A DNA stretch of 64,000 nt from Rotaria macrura (GCA_900239685.1 OENT01000030.1:806-64805); one strand, 5' to 3'. Positions 24,913 through 38,900 are shown, counted from the first letter of the stretch. Program-made: numbers and translations. The notes: a model not told the origin generated them from the letters alone.

Positions 24913-25407
24913 TGTTAGAAGAATCGAGCTTAAAGATATCAATGTGACAACTGACAAACGACACTATTTATCATATATGTATATATATGGGTAAAAATAC
25001 AAGAATCCCTAAAAATATCTTTAAACCCGTACGAGATTTTCTACAACTTCTATTTTCGATAACTATCTGATCGTCAGCAGTCAATTTAAAGTTCTTTTAG
25101 CCACCCAAGCAATTAACGATATTGCAAATTAGATTGATTGGTAAAAGAATATTTTTGCTTCGATTATTTATAAATCAGGCAGATTTAAAAGATCAACAGG
25201 GATGTATGAAAGTGACAAAAATGGATCACGTAAGTAGGAGATGACTGTTCTATAATTAATAACGATGCAAGCATAGATCTTCTTGTCAACATCATTGATA
25301 CCGACATTGTGATTTAATTTTTGTTTGAAAAATTGTTAAGACTAATGAATGAAGCTTATTAATCTATTAATATATCTTGAAACAGATTTTTGTAAATAAT
25401 TGATGAA
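24913..25407. promoter_or_regulatory. Upstream region of GPCR paralogue 1
   Basis: This AT-rich 5' flank contains TATATGTATATATATGGG near 24973, about 60 bases upstream of the start codon. It could supply a TATA-like element, but low complexity makes this weak. Confidence 0.25.
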
Positions 25408-25584
25408 ATGATGCTTGCCAAATACAATCAAGTTGTTCAGGCACATAACAAAACTAAGCTAAATCCAGAAATTTATCGCCTTGCAGCAGACGACGAGACA
25501 CAAGTGAAGAAACTTGAAATAAGTCAGAAAAATCAAATCGAAGATTTGCATCGAAGCAATATTTTTAGTATGGCAGGTTACTGA
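25408..25584 (+). CDS. Small ORF, 58 residues, charged and helical
   Basis: ATG-ATG opens at 25408 and TGA closes at 25582-25584. The peptide starts MMLAKYNQVVQAHNKTKLNP and continues EIYRLAADDETQVKKLEISQ, then KNQIEDLHRSNIFSMAGY. Codon composition and charge differ from the AT-biased surroundings, which suggests real or recently lost coding. It may be a complete micro-protein, a single exon or a gene fragment. No family is recognised and no splice partners were found nearby. Confidence 0.4.
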   Translation: MMLAKYNQVVQAHNKTKLNPEIYRLAADDETQVKKLEISQKNQIEDLHRSNIFSMAGY

Positions 25585-28500
25585 AAACCTGAAATATAGA
25601 ATCGAAATTAATATACTATTAATGATTCTGTTTGCAAATACTGTCTTATGGATAAGTACCTTAATATGAAACAGTCAATATTCGATTCCTTTTTCGAAGA
25701 CATTTTTTAACATTCTGATTTAATTCACGTGAATCTAAAAGCAAAACAAAGTATTGAAATTTCGATATTAATTCTATCGAACTGAATATGTAATATAAAA
25801 TACTAATGTTGCATTTGTAAGTCATGCATACCATTCCTATGTTATCAACTTGAGTGTAAATATAAACAAGATGGATATTCGTCTTGTAGCCGTAATATAT
25901 AATTAACTATTTCTATGTTATCCAAATGTGAAGTTGAGGTAGAAGAAAAAAAATATTAATTATGTTTTTTTCTCGGGATAACTTGACCAATTCATGAATG
26001 ATGATACCCATGAACCATAGCAATGATCAAAGGTTAGGCTTTCAAATTTTCTTATGTTCATGTAATATCTCACAGCCTGAAAGTATCCAAATCAATTTCT
26101 TTAAATTCATGTAGGTTTAGTGAAATAAATCTATCTTAAAATAGTATTTTTACGCCTTCGATGCTCTTGGAATTTTTAAAAAAATTGAGCAGGAAAAATT
26201 GCATACGAACCTCAATTAATATTATTGAACATCACAAATTTGTTGCTGTTTCCTAGCACAATATGAAAGGAGAAGTTGATCATTGATGAAATGATAATCA
26301 AATATTTCACTAGAGAAAACATATACTATCGTTCTTCCAAAAATTAGCGTAAACATATTGAATTTTTGATATATTCTATCTAGTTTGATACACTGCCAAA
26401 CTGTAAAATCATATCAGAATACAGTTTATGTTTGATAGAAAGTAAGGTTCATGATTTTTTTCTTGTTGGGATTAATCTAAGTGAGAGTATCATGGTACTT
26501 GGAATTCCAATGAGCTTAATTTTTCATAGAAAGAATATTATTAATAAATGTATTTCACCGAGTGAAGATCTTGGTTTTTTTTCATAAACTTATGTAGATA
26601 ATTAGAAGAGTTCAAAATGATTTAGTTTTGATGCAAAATCCTCGGTTATATAAAATGAATCTGAACTTATCGTATTTTAACCATTTTTCACTCATTTTCA
26701 ACAACGACAACTCAATTAATAAACGATGCGTAACGATTCGAATAGGTGAATTTTTTCAGCTACTTTAATTTCATACATTAGTGTTTGATGCCAAACTACT
26801 TCAAACCATTTTTCAAAATGAAGTTGTTACCATACTCAAACGTCAATATTGAATAAATTCACTCTCTCGCATATGAACGAGACGTAAATGGTTTCAGTTT
26901 CCTTACTCTTGATTAAAGCCCATGAAATGAAAATTAAAACAAACACACAAATAATTAGATTCAAAGGTGTGCGTGATATATTCGCAGAGTTCTTGTTTTT
27001 CTTTGAGATACTCAAAATAAATGTTGATACAATGCATCAGAAGTTAAAGGTGAAAGATGATATATTAATTTTGCATTTGTAAGGTATGAACCGCTACTTC
27101 TATGTTATCCATTTGAATGATTCTACGAGTAACTAAAACATTCATTTCCGTTTTATTAATTTTTATATTACGCATGTGAATCATAAACACAAATACTTAA
27201 GCAGATATTTTTCATATCTTTAAAATGAATTATCATCGGTATTCGATCTATAAATATGTATACGAATTGATTTGTAGCTTACAATTATTAACAATGATTT
27301 CTTATCGTATCCATCCAGTTACAGATGATATTTCACATGAAAAAAGATATTTATGAAGAATGTTATGTGAGAAAACAAAATAGTTCTTATCAAAAATAAA
27401 AGATGTTCAAGCAAGAACAAGCTGTTGAGAATCTTCTGTCTTCTTTTTTCACACAAGACAAATCAAAATTAGCAGAACTTATTATGAAAAAATAAAAAGT
27501 AAACAAAATGGAACAGAAAATTTTTAATTTCAGTAACGTTTTCTGAAATAAGATTGGAAAGTAGTACTTTTTCAATTGATCGAGTCTTCGCTTCACAAGA
27601 ATTTCCACGATAAACTAGATGATCTGTCTTTCTTTCATCAATATTTTATTTATTAGTTCAATTTTCTTCAGGTATCACAATACGCGAAAGGAGCATGATC
27701 TTTCCATTACAATTATTAAACGATTGCTCTATGTCTTTTCTTGCCGCTCAAGACGAAATGTCGTATGCTATTTGACTACTGTTGTTTATAAGTCATTGAA
27801 TGAAGATATCTGAAAAAATTTATTTTATTGCTATAGACATTGTATTAAAGATTCATGTTCGATACACTGTTGCTTTGAAAGTCATCGACAAACAAGTAAA
27901 AAATCAAGATAAAGTGTACTACATGCTTATTATCATCTTCAGATAACATGGGAATGTTATGGAATTGACCGTTCGAATGTCACCTAAATTCTAATTTACA
28001 GATACGACATAATATTCTATTTAAAAATCGAAATTGATTTAGATATATATATTTTCCCATAACTGAAAGATTAGGGTCTAGAAACTGAAGTGAACCTGTT
28101 TCTGTTTTTAACATATAATACTAAAGAACACAGTGATTGTAATAAATGTTAAAGATGGATACAAACGAATTGTCATTTTTAGCATCTCACGAATAGTATT
28201 GATTAGAAGATGTTCCTATGTTCTAGTTATCTAAAATCGAACAGTCTAGGATGTAGTCGATCAATTTCGAATCATGCTGGTTGTATATTTATCCCAGCCA
28301 TCGTAATTTGCATTCTTCGATATGCCAAAGACTTCGGTTTTCAGAATCAACAGAACAGATAACATTTGATTGCAAACATTGCACACTCATAAGATGTAAC
28401 CCTAACTAGAGTAGTTTCCATAGAAAAATCTAAAGATATAAGGAAACATCTTGCAAAGTCGAAATTCGAAAAATGAATTTTTTCTAATACATAGCATGCT

Positions 28501-31500
28501 TCGGATGTCTCACGAAAATAGATAATATCAAGCAGACTATACAGAGAAAAGTCTCATAGATTTCGATTCCTCGTATAAGACTTATGTCATTGCGTGTCAA
28601 TTATAAAGTTTTCTGATAGATTTACTCTAAGTGTATAGAGTTAGACTGTTATACAAAACTCATTTCTATAGAAATTTTTTATAGAAATTAGTACAGTTCA
28701 GTTTTTTTAGTAAGCTAGATTTTCAATCAGATTTCAAATATTTTCTAAATATATGAAATCCTACATGTGTATTTTGAAAAACGAAATATTAATATTTCAA
28801 TAGCTAAATCAAATCTCGTGAAACATCTGAATACATGCAGAGTAGTTAGAAGGATTCCATGTCTTTTCTATAGAGCAGAGTTTGCTGACATTCGGCATAC
28901 TAATCAGAAAGTTTCTCTCACAAGATTGGTCGTCGAAGAAAAAAAATTCAATTTTATTTGATGATGAGTCGGAAAATTTTATTGTGACACGGTTCATGAG
29001 ACGTTCGAGAAGATTAAGTACTTGTTTCTGTTATCTAATAGCAGCTTGTTGAGAATGATTCATATATTATCGATAGAAACATGTCACAGTTATAATTAAA
29101 ATTCTACTAGAAACTTATATGATCGCAACATTTTAGTGTCTCCCTAGAAAATTATTAATTTTGGTGAGTTTTATGTCTCTTAATTGTATTGGTACAACGT
29201 ACAGTAGCACAAGAAATCGTTCAATAAGTCAAAGAGTTGACATATCTATATATTTGAACGATATCTCTTATTAAAAGGACAGCAATTAGAAAAAAAATAT
29301 TCATGTACAACAGCTGAAGTACCATGCGGTGCAAAATGCCAACCCAACAATAAGAAAAATTGTTCAAATATGTACATCTAAACTCTCTTTAATATATTCA
29401 ACAATTTATTGTGTTGATATCTGCCTTACTAATAAATAACGCTAGTGATTGTATATCATCATCATCTGCTTAAACCCATCAATTAATTTCTAGCGTGGCA
29501 CATATCAAAAACTGTGTCACAATTCGAAAAATAACACTTCATTTGAATTATATTCATAAAGTTCAGAAAATGTTCGAGTAAAACATTACGGTAGTCCATC
29601 CATCAACATATATATATCGATACACAGAACGTAAGACAATACAATATACGAAAGACAGGCTTTGTTTTGAAATAGTTCGGCAAAAAAAATGAAGTCTATA
29701 CCCATTCTGTCTATGTTTTCTATCAGTCTAATATGAAAAAAGAGATAATCACATCGAAGATTTAATTCAGAATGAACACAGAATAGAACTTTTCTTGAAG
29801 TCTTTCAAAAAACTATATTATAATTTGGAAAAAAAACGATAAGTAGAGATTTTCTAAAGGAAACCTTTTGAATATGAACATGTCATGTGTTTTCTAAAAT
29901 AAAACTAATCTGAAAGAATTGCATCAGAGGCTTCTTGCACAGAAGAATCTACCACAAACTTTCCGTTAAAAGTTTAATATCGCTCATTACGAAAAGAAAA
30001 ATGGATAGTCTACCAGTAGGCAATCGTCGAATTTATTTTTACTATTGCTTGATTGAAACAAAAGAACAAACCTGTTTTATGTTAATCTATAGCTGTAATT
30101 TAGTGTCATAAAATTTTGTCGATATTCATAATTTATAAACATCATTAGCATTGAACGTTCTTATCATCAAATGAGTTACTTCACGAGTTGCTTTTGATTA
30201 CAATAGTCTGCTCTTGAATGCAATGCTAATCTTCAATAGTAGAGACGATGCAGAAATATAAAATATGCACATGTTTTGTTAGCTGTATTACTATTCATGT
30301 GTTACTTTTACAGATAATTCTCTGCATGTCATTGGAGTTCGTGAATACTGTTTGATTTTTGTCTTTCCGAACTCTATTCTACACACCGGAGCTCGATTTC
30401 GATGATTCGTCATTAGATTTTGCTGATCGTCTTCTATATTTCTAAATTAAGGACGTATCGTAAAATAGTTGAGCAGAAAGGAAAAACCATTTTTTTAGAG
30501 ATGTAAGAATTTGGAAGCATCTCTTGCAGTTCGTCTTTGTACCTTGCTCGATAACCATATGATTTCATATCTCAATTACAGGCAGTATTTATGAACTATG
30601 TGTGACAAGAAAGAAATGTGCAGATAAACTTTGATCGACTATCTCGTATATTTTGTCTCAGCATGCTCTCGTTGCATGTTTTTTTTTTAATTCTCACGTA
30701 GCCACTTTCTTATAGATTGTTGATAGCATCCACAGAGAATCACAGAAAATAATCAAGAGAGTGACAAAACCTATGATAATAATAAGGGCGATACACTGGT
30801 CTTATGAGTATTGAAATAGTATTCATGATGAAGCATATAAGACAAGAACTTTCGAGTATACTCAGGGGTCTCAAACACATTCCTTTTGAATACTTTCTTT
30901 TAAATAATACAATCTAGTCATTTTCCTCCTATAAAGTTGCATGTTTTGACAATTTTCCATGATATAAGTTTTGTTGTACACCAGTAATCTTTTGTCAAAC
31001 ATTGATTGGCATGTAATTATATATGACTGTTGTATTATATCCATTTTATTCAATTACAATACTAATAATAGAAACACACATGTACAAGATGAGTATTTAA
31101 AAATAAAAAGATGATCTGCGGGAACAGCATCGAATGTTAGATAATAAGTAATTATATATTGACTAAAGACAAAGAAATAATATCAAAAACTCAATACAAT
31201 GAAGTAAAATTTTGACTAAATACTATTATTGATTGTTTTATTTTTATTTTGGATAAATATTCAAACTTGATCAAAAGTTGGATGAGTAAAAATGTCAGTT
31301 GTTTTACTAATTATATTTTTTTATCATCAGGATAACCAATAGAGAATATCATCGAAAAATGTTTAATAAACTCATTCTTCTTCATATTTCATTCAATTAC
31401 ATGAATTATTCTTTTTTGAATAAATCGATTTTATTTTGTTTTTAGTTCTATTACATTCGTGTCTTAGGAAATATTCTGTCTAAACACTTAGATTTTCTCC

Positions 31501-33758
31501 GATAAGTGCATTGTCGCAAGAGAACTCGTTTAAGTAGTCACGAAAGTGCAACAAATTTTTAAATCACACATGATAAATTGTTTCGAGTACTTTTCACAGT
31601 AATTTATGAATATTCATGCTAATAAGTCACTCATTTAATTAGTATTTTTACTAATATACTCATAGTAAATGAAATATCGTTTTTGCCTCATATGAGAGAG
31701 CATCAATAACGATTGATGAACGTTACCTATTGCGTATATTCGTTTTTAATTACAGCCAGTTTATTTACAGACGTAAACGAGTGACGACGTCTACGAGAAT
31801 GTTGTGCTTTCAAAATTTTTTTTGAGAGTAGTCGAATGAAACAGCTATGGAACTAAAATAATTTCTAGAAGGAATATCACATGTTTAAATTCAAACAGCA
31901 GCATGTTTGCTAAGTAGGACAATCATATTGACTGATTTTTATTTTACATTCCTGCTCTGTTTTTTTATTGAAGCATATTTTCATTGTTTGTAAGAGCAAG
32001 AAATCTTGTATTCTTATTCTGAATGAAACTATCGGTCTACCCAATGCTTTTAAGTTTTGCTTCTTGTCTTTTTGTACAAAGATTAAAACAACATGATCAC
32101 ATGTATCCTAATAGACAGTATCTAACAGAATTATTCGACTGAATTTATTTTCAAATTCTTTCTCCACTGTCTTAAATACTACGAGCATGAATCAAAACGA
32201 TGACTCTAGTATTCTAAACAGTGTCTCCAACTAGATTATGATAGGGTATAAATTAAGATTAAATTGGTCAAGTTAGAGTCTCTGAAACACACGCTTCTTA
32301 GCTTCTCAGAAATTGAAGTTCCAGAATATTGTTCTTGTTTAAATTACATAGAACAATACAATAAGCATTGATCAACTAGATGTAAGATGCCGTGGAGCTT
32401 TTACAACATACCATAGTTGAAATGCAACGACTTCAGATCAATTTTTTTCGTAAGAAAAATGACAATAAATGAGTAATGTTCGGATTGTGAGAAATTTTAT
32501 ACAATCTATAGCTTAGATCTTCTTAATTTATATTGTGCATTCCTTTAAGTGGATCACTTCTGTTAATTTGTTTGTAGCATTACATTCTACAGTGCACATT
32601 CAAAATCAATTTGATCGCAGAAGATTGTTATATAAAGTACATCTGATCGATGTATTTGTGATTCTATCATTAATTGAAATCATAATTGTCTATGGAAAAA
32701 TACATCATCGAATCGAAGACTATTAGTGACGTACATGGATTGGCTAAGTTTCACACGAAATTTTTCATAGATTCATCTGTCACAAAATCTCACTCAAGTT
32801 AACACCCGTCGAAACTTTGAAAAAATCCTTTGTCTTAAGAGAAATACTTATCAATCACAAATATCCTATATTTCACTACACTATGAAGTTAAGTTTGCTT
32901 CGATTGAAAAACTCTTTTTAAATTAGAAAACATTTAATTTCACAAAAACTAAAAACGATAGTAGTTATTTTCAAGTGTATATAAATACAAATATAATGTA
33001 TACAGTTGTGTTGGAAGTTATTTGAATAAAATTCACTTTTCAACTGATTAATATTTTAATGATATCATTACTACCACTATATTATCATGAAAGATGAAGT
33101 TGATTAATCTTTGTTCTCATCTTACATACAATTTCGACAATAAATGAATCGTTAGCTATAGTGCAAAAGCCAATAATAATGAAGAGAATAGACAGCATGA
33201 GAAAGAATCACTTGTATTCATCTAAAGAAGCTTATAAACACAAAAACGGAGACTTTAAAATACAACTCACGTTCATTGTACGAAATCTATTAACTATTAC
33301 AGATGAATTTCAAAAAGATTTGACTCCGTAAAACCTAGACCATGTTCAAAGTGAGAGGTTCTACTGTATTTGATGGTTTTTTAATTTTGGTCAATCTCGT
33401 TATGAGATTAATCATATGTAGATGATTTATCCATCTGAAAATCAAGTCTTATTTTAAAATATGTAAAATAATTACATGATATGATTATATACTATCTCTG
33501 AGCATTGAACTAATTAATGTCAAATTTTCATCTAGTTCATGCACATAAATCCGTTCGGTAATAAACACCATTTTCGATTGGCTGATGAAATCAAATTTTT
33601 ACAACTTTGAGCATAGATGCTTTGATTTCCTGTGGAATATGTGTTGCGGACATTTAAATTTGAAAGTTTGAATGACATTTTTTTTTCTAAGCATCAGTGA
33701 TTATCTACATATATTATACACCAACTTGTAAATTGTGAAAGATTATTGGCAGTAATAC
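25585..33758. other. 8-kb AT-rich interval between receptor genes
   Basis: No supported gene. A phrase of the type CTATGTTATCCA-TTTGA recurs near 25838, 25912 and 27098, suggesting a short dispersed repeat. Open frames (for example 27390-27608 minus, 32535-32726 plus) are short, hydrophobic and AT-biased. Undetected decayed exons are likely, given those found in neighbouring intervals. Confidence 0.4.
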
Positions 33759-34541
33759 TCATGTATCACGTAGCATAATAAATTGCTGGCGTTCAACTTT
33801 CACATCCTGCATTGGAGCTTGATGGATAATATTTGTATAAAAAGTATCCAATATATGATTCAAGAAGAAATTAACGAGTTGTAGTAAATCAAGTAGAACA
33901 AAAAATGGATTTTTTTTCATGATTTCAAGTGAATTCAGCAACACGATTGGACAAATGTCGACTTAAACGAGAATATTTGTGTTAAGAATGCGTGCAAACA
34001 CACGAATAGAGCATCATAGCTTTCGAGGTATTATACCGCCATACAAGTCACTTATGAAGCATTCATGAAATGCATTAGTAAGATCAAAATTTCGACATTC
34101 ATTCAATTAAGTCGATCTTAATGTCATCAGTGACTTTCTGTAAAAGACAAGCATAACCAAGATTTCCCTAGAAATCAACAAGTTTCATAAGCAGCTTAAC
34201 CATCAGTAGTCTTAATTGAAAACATAAGAGGTGACCGATAAATGAAATATAGCATTGATGAACGTAGGACGTTGACAATAATTTAGATATTTACCTATTG
34301 AATAATAAACGAGTGAAGCCCGAAGTCATCAGGAAAAATTCGGTTGCTATGTTGACAAGAATTTGAGAAATGTCACTCTTATAGCTGATGATGTTGTCTA
34401 AATCTAAGTGTGTGATTATGGTAGAATCCGTGTGATCGAGTCGCAAAGGTACATGAAGATTTTAATTCAGCTATTTGAGTGTTCATCATATTTACCTGGC
34501 GTTGGTATCACATCGATTTCTTGGAAAGTAACAAAATTCAT
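33759..34541 (-). pseudogene. Decayed spliced gene, helical-repeat-like protein
   Basis: ATG at 34539-34541 opens MNFVTFQEIDVIPTP. A phase-correct intron (GTAAAT...CACTTAG) leads to DLDNIISYKSDISQILVNIA then TEFFLMTSGFTRLLFN and a donor GTAAATATC near 34286. The next acceptor (TTCAATTAAG) gives LLMVKLLMKLVDF, a stop, then GNLGYACLLQKVTDDIKIDL. Further pieces in shifting frames include CSIRVFARILNTNILV and SLEIMKKNPFFVLLDLLQLV. The last is NFFLNHILDTFYTNIIHQAP, running to QFIMLRDT and TGA at 33759-33761. Leu-rich amphipathic segments suggest an alpha-solenoid. Several nonsense codons and frame changes mark it as a pseudogene. It lies just downstream of GPCR paralogue 2 on the same strand. The family is not identified. 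Confidence 0.5.
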
Positions 34542-34925
34542 TCACAAAGATAGTATACAAGTGCAAGATTTCTCGAACTGAAGATTGTTTATGTTTCTCT
34601 CAACTACTCTCGTTTCAAGTTACCAACTATATTGTCGATCAATCCAGCTCAAACGGTGACATCCGCTATGAACTTCACTAAATAACTTCTTCAATTCAAA
34701 GACCATATTCGAGCAAAGTCAATTTTTTTTTGCCTTGAAAAGTATTTTTTCCCAGTGGATTTGCGTATTTAATTTAACAAAAATAAAAATAAAATTGGAT
34801 ATTTGGTTTCTTTTTCATAATTTTATTACATTTAAAATATCTACTATAGAGAGCATCGACAAGACATACAACGGAGAGGAAAAGCTTTTTGATTTTGTTG
34901 CAATTAGTTTCATCTATATTCCAGT

Positions 34926-35972
34926 TTATCGATCAGTATTGGCCGAAGCTAATGTTTGATGAGTTGCTCTATATCGATTGTTGACTGTTGATACCAGTGC
35001 GTTAGACGTTGTCTTCTTCCAAAAGAACAATGTATTTTTCAATTTCTTTTCAAGTTGAGGAAGAGAACATCCACATACGAAAGGTAGAAGAAAATTTATG
35101 TAATACGAAAAGAAACTACCATATACATAATATTGAGATCCAATGCTGTATGAGCCAGTAAAAAATCGAATGATACCCAATATAACAAGTGGGAAGTAGA
35201 GAAGATAAAATAGGAATACAATGGACAAAAGCTGGAATGTCATTTTTCGATACTTACGCCAATCAACATTTTGATGGATACGATATCTTCGATAGACAAC
35301 ACGAAAGATCAGAGCATTAGTAAAGAAAGCGATGCACAGAGATGAGAGAATTCCATTTGAAAATAGCTCAAAAAAGCTATAAAAATTAGAATAAATACAA
35401 TTATCTGATCCACAGAAATTTTTCGTATAATCAAGGCTATCGTTACAAGATAAAATGAAAAATATTATCAGATAAAGTAGAGTATGATATATACAAACTA
35501 CTATGATTGGCATGTAATGGAAAAGAATACGATTTCTCTGCGTTGATATCCATCGTTCATGAAATATTAGAATGTGCCGTTCGATTGAAGCCCATGCAAC
35601 AAGTCTGATAGTTCCTGTATATGATACTGCATCGATAAATCGCCACAGTTGACAAAAAAATGGCATTTTAAGTATGACAAAGCCGAAACGCATGCGAAAT
35701 ATAATCCATGGTATATCTGAGAATTCTGTAGCAAGATTCGCAACAAGAATGATGATAACCACATGATTGTGCAATCCACGCCGAAGAGTTTGATCGAACA
35801 GTAAATAATAGAGAACGAAGAAAGAACACAGAGTAGATGCACAATTGGACATGAGATACATCCAAATTCGTACAGCCATAGGTATAGCAAGAACACTTGA
35901 TCCGGCAAATACTTGTTGATTGATGATTTCTGTAGAATTTGTAGAACTACTGTTTGAACTTGACATAACCAT
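34926..35972 (-). CDS. Rhodopsin-like 7TM receptor, paralogue 2
   Basis: An intronless ORF of 348 residues starts at ATG 35970-35972; a second ATG two codons on (35964-35966) matches the start of paralogue 1. The Asn/Ser/Thr-rich N-terminus has several N-glycosylation sequons. The seven helices align without large gaps to the receptor at 23872-24912, and whole segments are identical (for example GSSVLAIPMA and NRIL before helix 4, QYYVYGSFFSYYINFLLPFV in helix 7). The helix 3 motif is again Glu-Arg-His, loop 2 keeps its Cys residues, and helix 7 keeps the non-canonical LLPFVCGCSLPQ. Same strand, intronless state and similar length point to a local duplication. Ligand and coupling are unknown. 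Confidence 0.85.
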   Translation of the reverse strand: MVMSSSNSSSTNSTEIINQQVFAGSSVLAIPMAVRIWMYLMSNCASTLCSFFVLYYLLFDQTLRRGLHNHVVIIILVANLATEFSDIPWIIFRMRFGFVILKMPFFCQLWRFIDAVSYTGTIRLVAWASIERHILIFHERWISTQRNRILFHYMPIIVVCIYHTLLYLIIFFILSCNDSLDYTKNFCGSDNCIYSNFYSFFELFSNGILSSLCIAFFTNALIFRVVYRRYRIHQNVDWRKYRKMTFQLLSIVFLFYLLYFPLVILGIIRFFTGSYSIGSQYYVYGSFFSYYINFLLPFVCGCSLPQLEKKLKNTLFFWKKTTSNALVSTVNNRYRATHQTLASANTDR

Positions 35973-38900
35973 AATAATCGACTTTAAGTTATGAATGAAA
36001 AAGCAGAGAACGATGCTGTCTAGGCGACAATTACATATATGAAAGAAAACAACAATCTTAAGCAGTTTCTTTAAACTTATGTGAATATATCAACAGTTTC
36101 GACTGATGATGATAGTCTAATAATGTCATTCAGCGTGTGCACACTAAGGTTGAAAGTATTTAGACTTTCATAGATTCTACAAGAAAATCCAAATCCGTAA
36201 TATCTATAAATCAGTTGAACATCTAAGATCAGTAGAGATCTAATGAAATCATGAAAATGAATGAATTAAATAGAAGATGACACGTCTATGGGTGATAAAC
36301 ATTTTGATTTGAATTTTTATTCTAACCGACAGTATTGCAAATAGAATTCATTCATCTCAGCACGGATACACAATCGAACAGAAGCATTACTAGTAAGATT
36401 GTCTGAGAAATGGAACACGAATGTACTTCAAATTAAGCATTCAGCTTACAAAAATAACTATGGTCCTATCAATTGATTTTTATGGAACAGGATGAAAAGT
36501 ATCGAAAATAAGAAAAAAATGAAGTTTTCCTCAATGGCCTGAATATTAAAATAATCTTGATCATGATGAAGTTTGATGAAAGAACTATTCTGATAGTGGT
36601 TCGCAGAGATAAAAAAAAGAGTTGTAATTAGACTTGATATTGATGGTCTCGACCAATCACTTTAGAGAGTAACACCGTTGTGACTCATTTAATCCGTGTA
36701 GAGAACATCATAGAAATTTTCTACGCTATATACCATCAATTAGTTTCCATGAAACACTTTTAGATTATATTTTATTGCTATATTCTTGAGTACATCAGAA
36801 ATCGTCATCGTAGCGAATTAATGGTTAAGTCATCAAAAACTGTTCACGTATTAGAAATTACACAAAAATACCATTTGATGGTTTTGAAAAGATTGCATGG
36901 ATAACTATCGGTATTTTCTTCATTTCTATTACTGAAATTTAATCGGTTCCGTAGAAAAGAAAAGAAAAGATTTAATATTCATACTGATGAAAAAGTTATT
37001 CTTCTACTGCTTAGTGTCAATATGTTCACTAAACTATCTATATTCAAGACATCATATATAGAGTGAAACACTTTAGCACAAGCTTGGAAAACAGTCTCAA
37101 GGAAGAAAACGATCAACATCTAATATCATTTCTAAATAAAGAAAAAAAAACAAAATATTGATTATCTAGTTGAAATATACTAACTTGTATTGTGAATAGT
37201 ATCTACATCAACTGAAGTATAAATGAGAAATATATCAGTTCACACGCGTTTTTTATACGTCAGGGTGTCGGCTTAATCCATATAACTGTAACCAGACAAA
37301 AAAAGATCATTAATATTTTTGGATCTATTGCAAATTAGTGACACACTCTACGTCATAAATATGATTTTAATTATGAAAATAGAAACCATTTTGGATTTTA
37401 AATTCATCCATTCGACTCCGAACAGTATTTAGTAAGCCCGCATATGTTTTCTCATTTCTTCTTGCCAGACAGAAACAAGACATGAAAGGTTTCCTTGTTT
37501 TCTCAGCAATAGATAGAACTCCATTCATAATAAACCACCTTCGTAAATAAGAAATGACAAATCATAATCTGTATTGTTCAAAATACATAGCAATCGAGAG
37601 GGGCATTATTACGTTTGAACGTTATTGGTACATGTGATCATCGGCAGGATAAATCGTTGCGATATTGAAACATATACTATCTGACAGATAAGTTATAGGT
37701 GTTGAAGCATAGAATCGATCCATCGAACAAAAAATTGTAACTAGGATTCGTTGAAGGCATCGGTTTAAACCATATATAAATTATGAGATTTTATTTTCCT
37801 TCTGATACAACAAGAATTTTAGTATGCCCTTGATGAAAAATAAATTGAACGATAATTAGAACAAATATTGTCAAATTAATTTTTTTATTCCATGACAACA
37901 TATCTATTTCATTTACCTTAAATCGAATAGTATTTTCTGGAACGAGCTCTACCTTTGATAGCAACTGTTTTGATGCTGCAAGTCAGTAGTCAATGGACAA
38001 CTACATTCAACATTAGTGTTCAAATATAATGGTTCTGTTCTTGATTAGACAGAAGTTTGAAAAACAAATAGGATGATCTTTCATTGACGACTTTTGTTTA
38101 CTAATATTAATTAAAAAATATGTTCTGTTTCTTGTGACTTTGCTTTAGGACTGATCATCGTATATTGAAAAACAGGATCATTTATAAAACTGCTTGTATT
38201 CGTTCTGGAGTCTTTTGAGATGTCATCAATGTGGCAACGAACAGTAGAATGTATGCTGCTATAGGTACATTTATATAGCAGTCGGACACACAGAATAATT
38301 TCATATTATTTTGAGAGGAAAACTATTATTTTCTGTTCATAAGGATGCTGAAGACTGAATAGAGTACAGTTTACAGATGAAAAATAAAGAAATCCTACAT
38401 GTCTTGCTTTTCTCAAACAAATCTCAGAATGAAATATACATGCAGGTATGCTGAACACTTGTCAGTGTGTCTTTAATTCATCAATGATATGTAATGCGTA
38501 TGAATAAAGACATAGAAAAAAAATATTCATTAAATACTTGTAGCAAGTGATTCACTGTCATCTATAGCTTATTCATTTGAATCTAGATGAACCAAAAATC
38601 AACTATTCATCAGTTTTATGTCATCGTTTTGAATCACATTGTAAGACTGCACTTTCATTGAGCTGCTGAACTCTATAAACGATTATTCTTGGATTATAAA
38701 TGAGAATTTCTATGTGAGAAAGAATCAGTCGTTTCTTGTCTATGTTGAACAACCGAGCAATAAGCATTTCGATGCATTGAAACGTTTTAAATAGATCAGT
38801 AATGCAAGACTCTGTAAATAGTCAACTTCCATTGAGGTACTACTGGTCGATGAGTGATACTGATTTAGTATAGACAAATTGATCCAGCAGTGATTTAGCT

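Noticed and set aside
23872-24957. Longer start for GPCR paralogue 1 at 24957
   Set aside because: The upstream codon is TTG, not ATG. The ATG at 24910-24912 aligns with the start of the paralogue.
34926-35908. Overlapping ORFs inside the second receptor
   Set aside because: They are other-frame shadows of the receptor with no membrane topology or motifs of their own.
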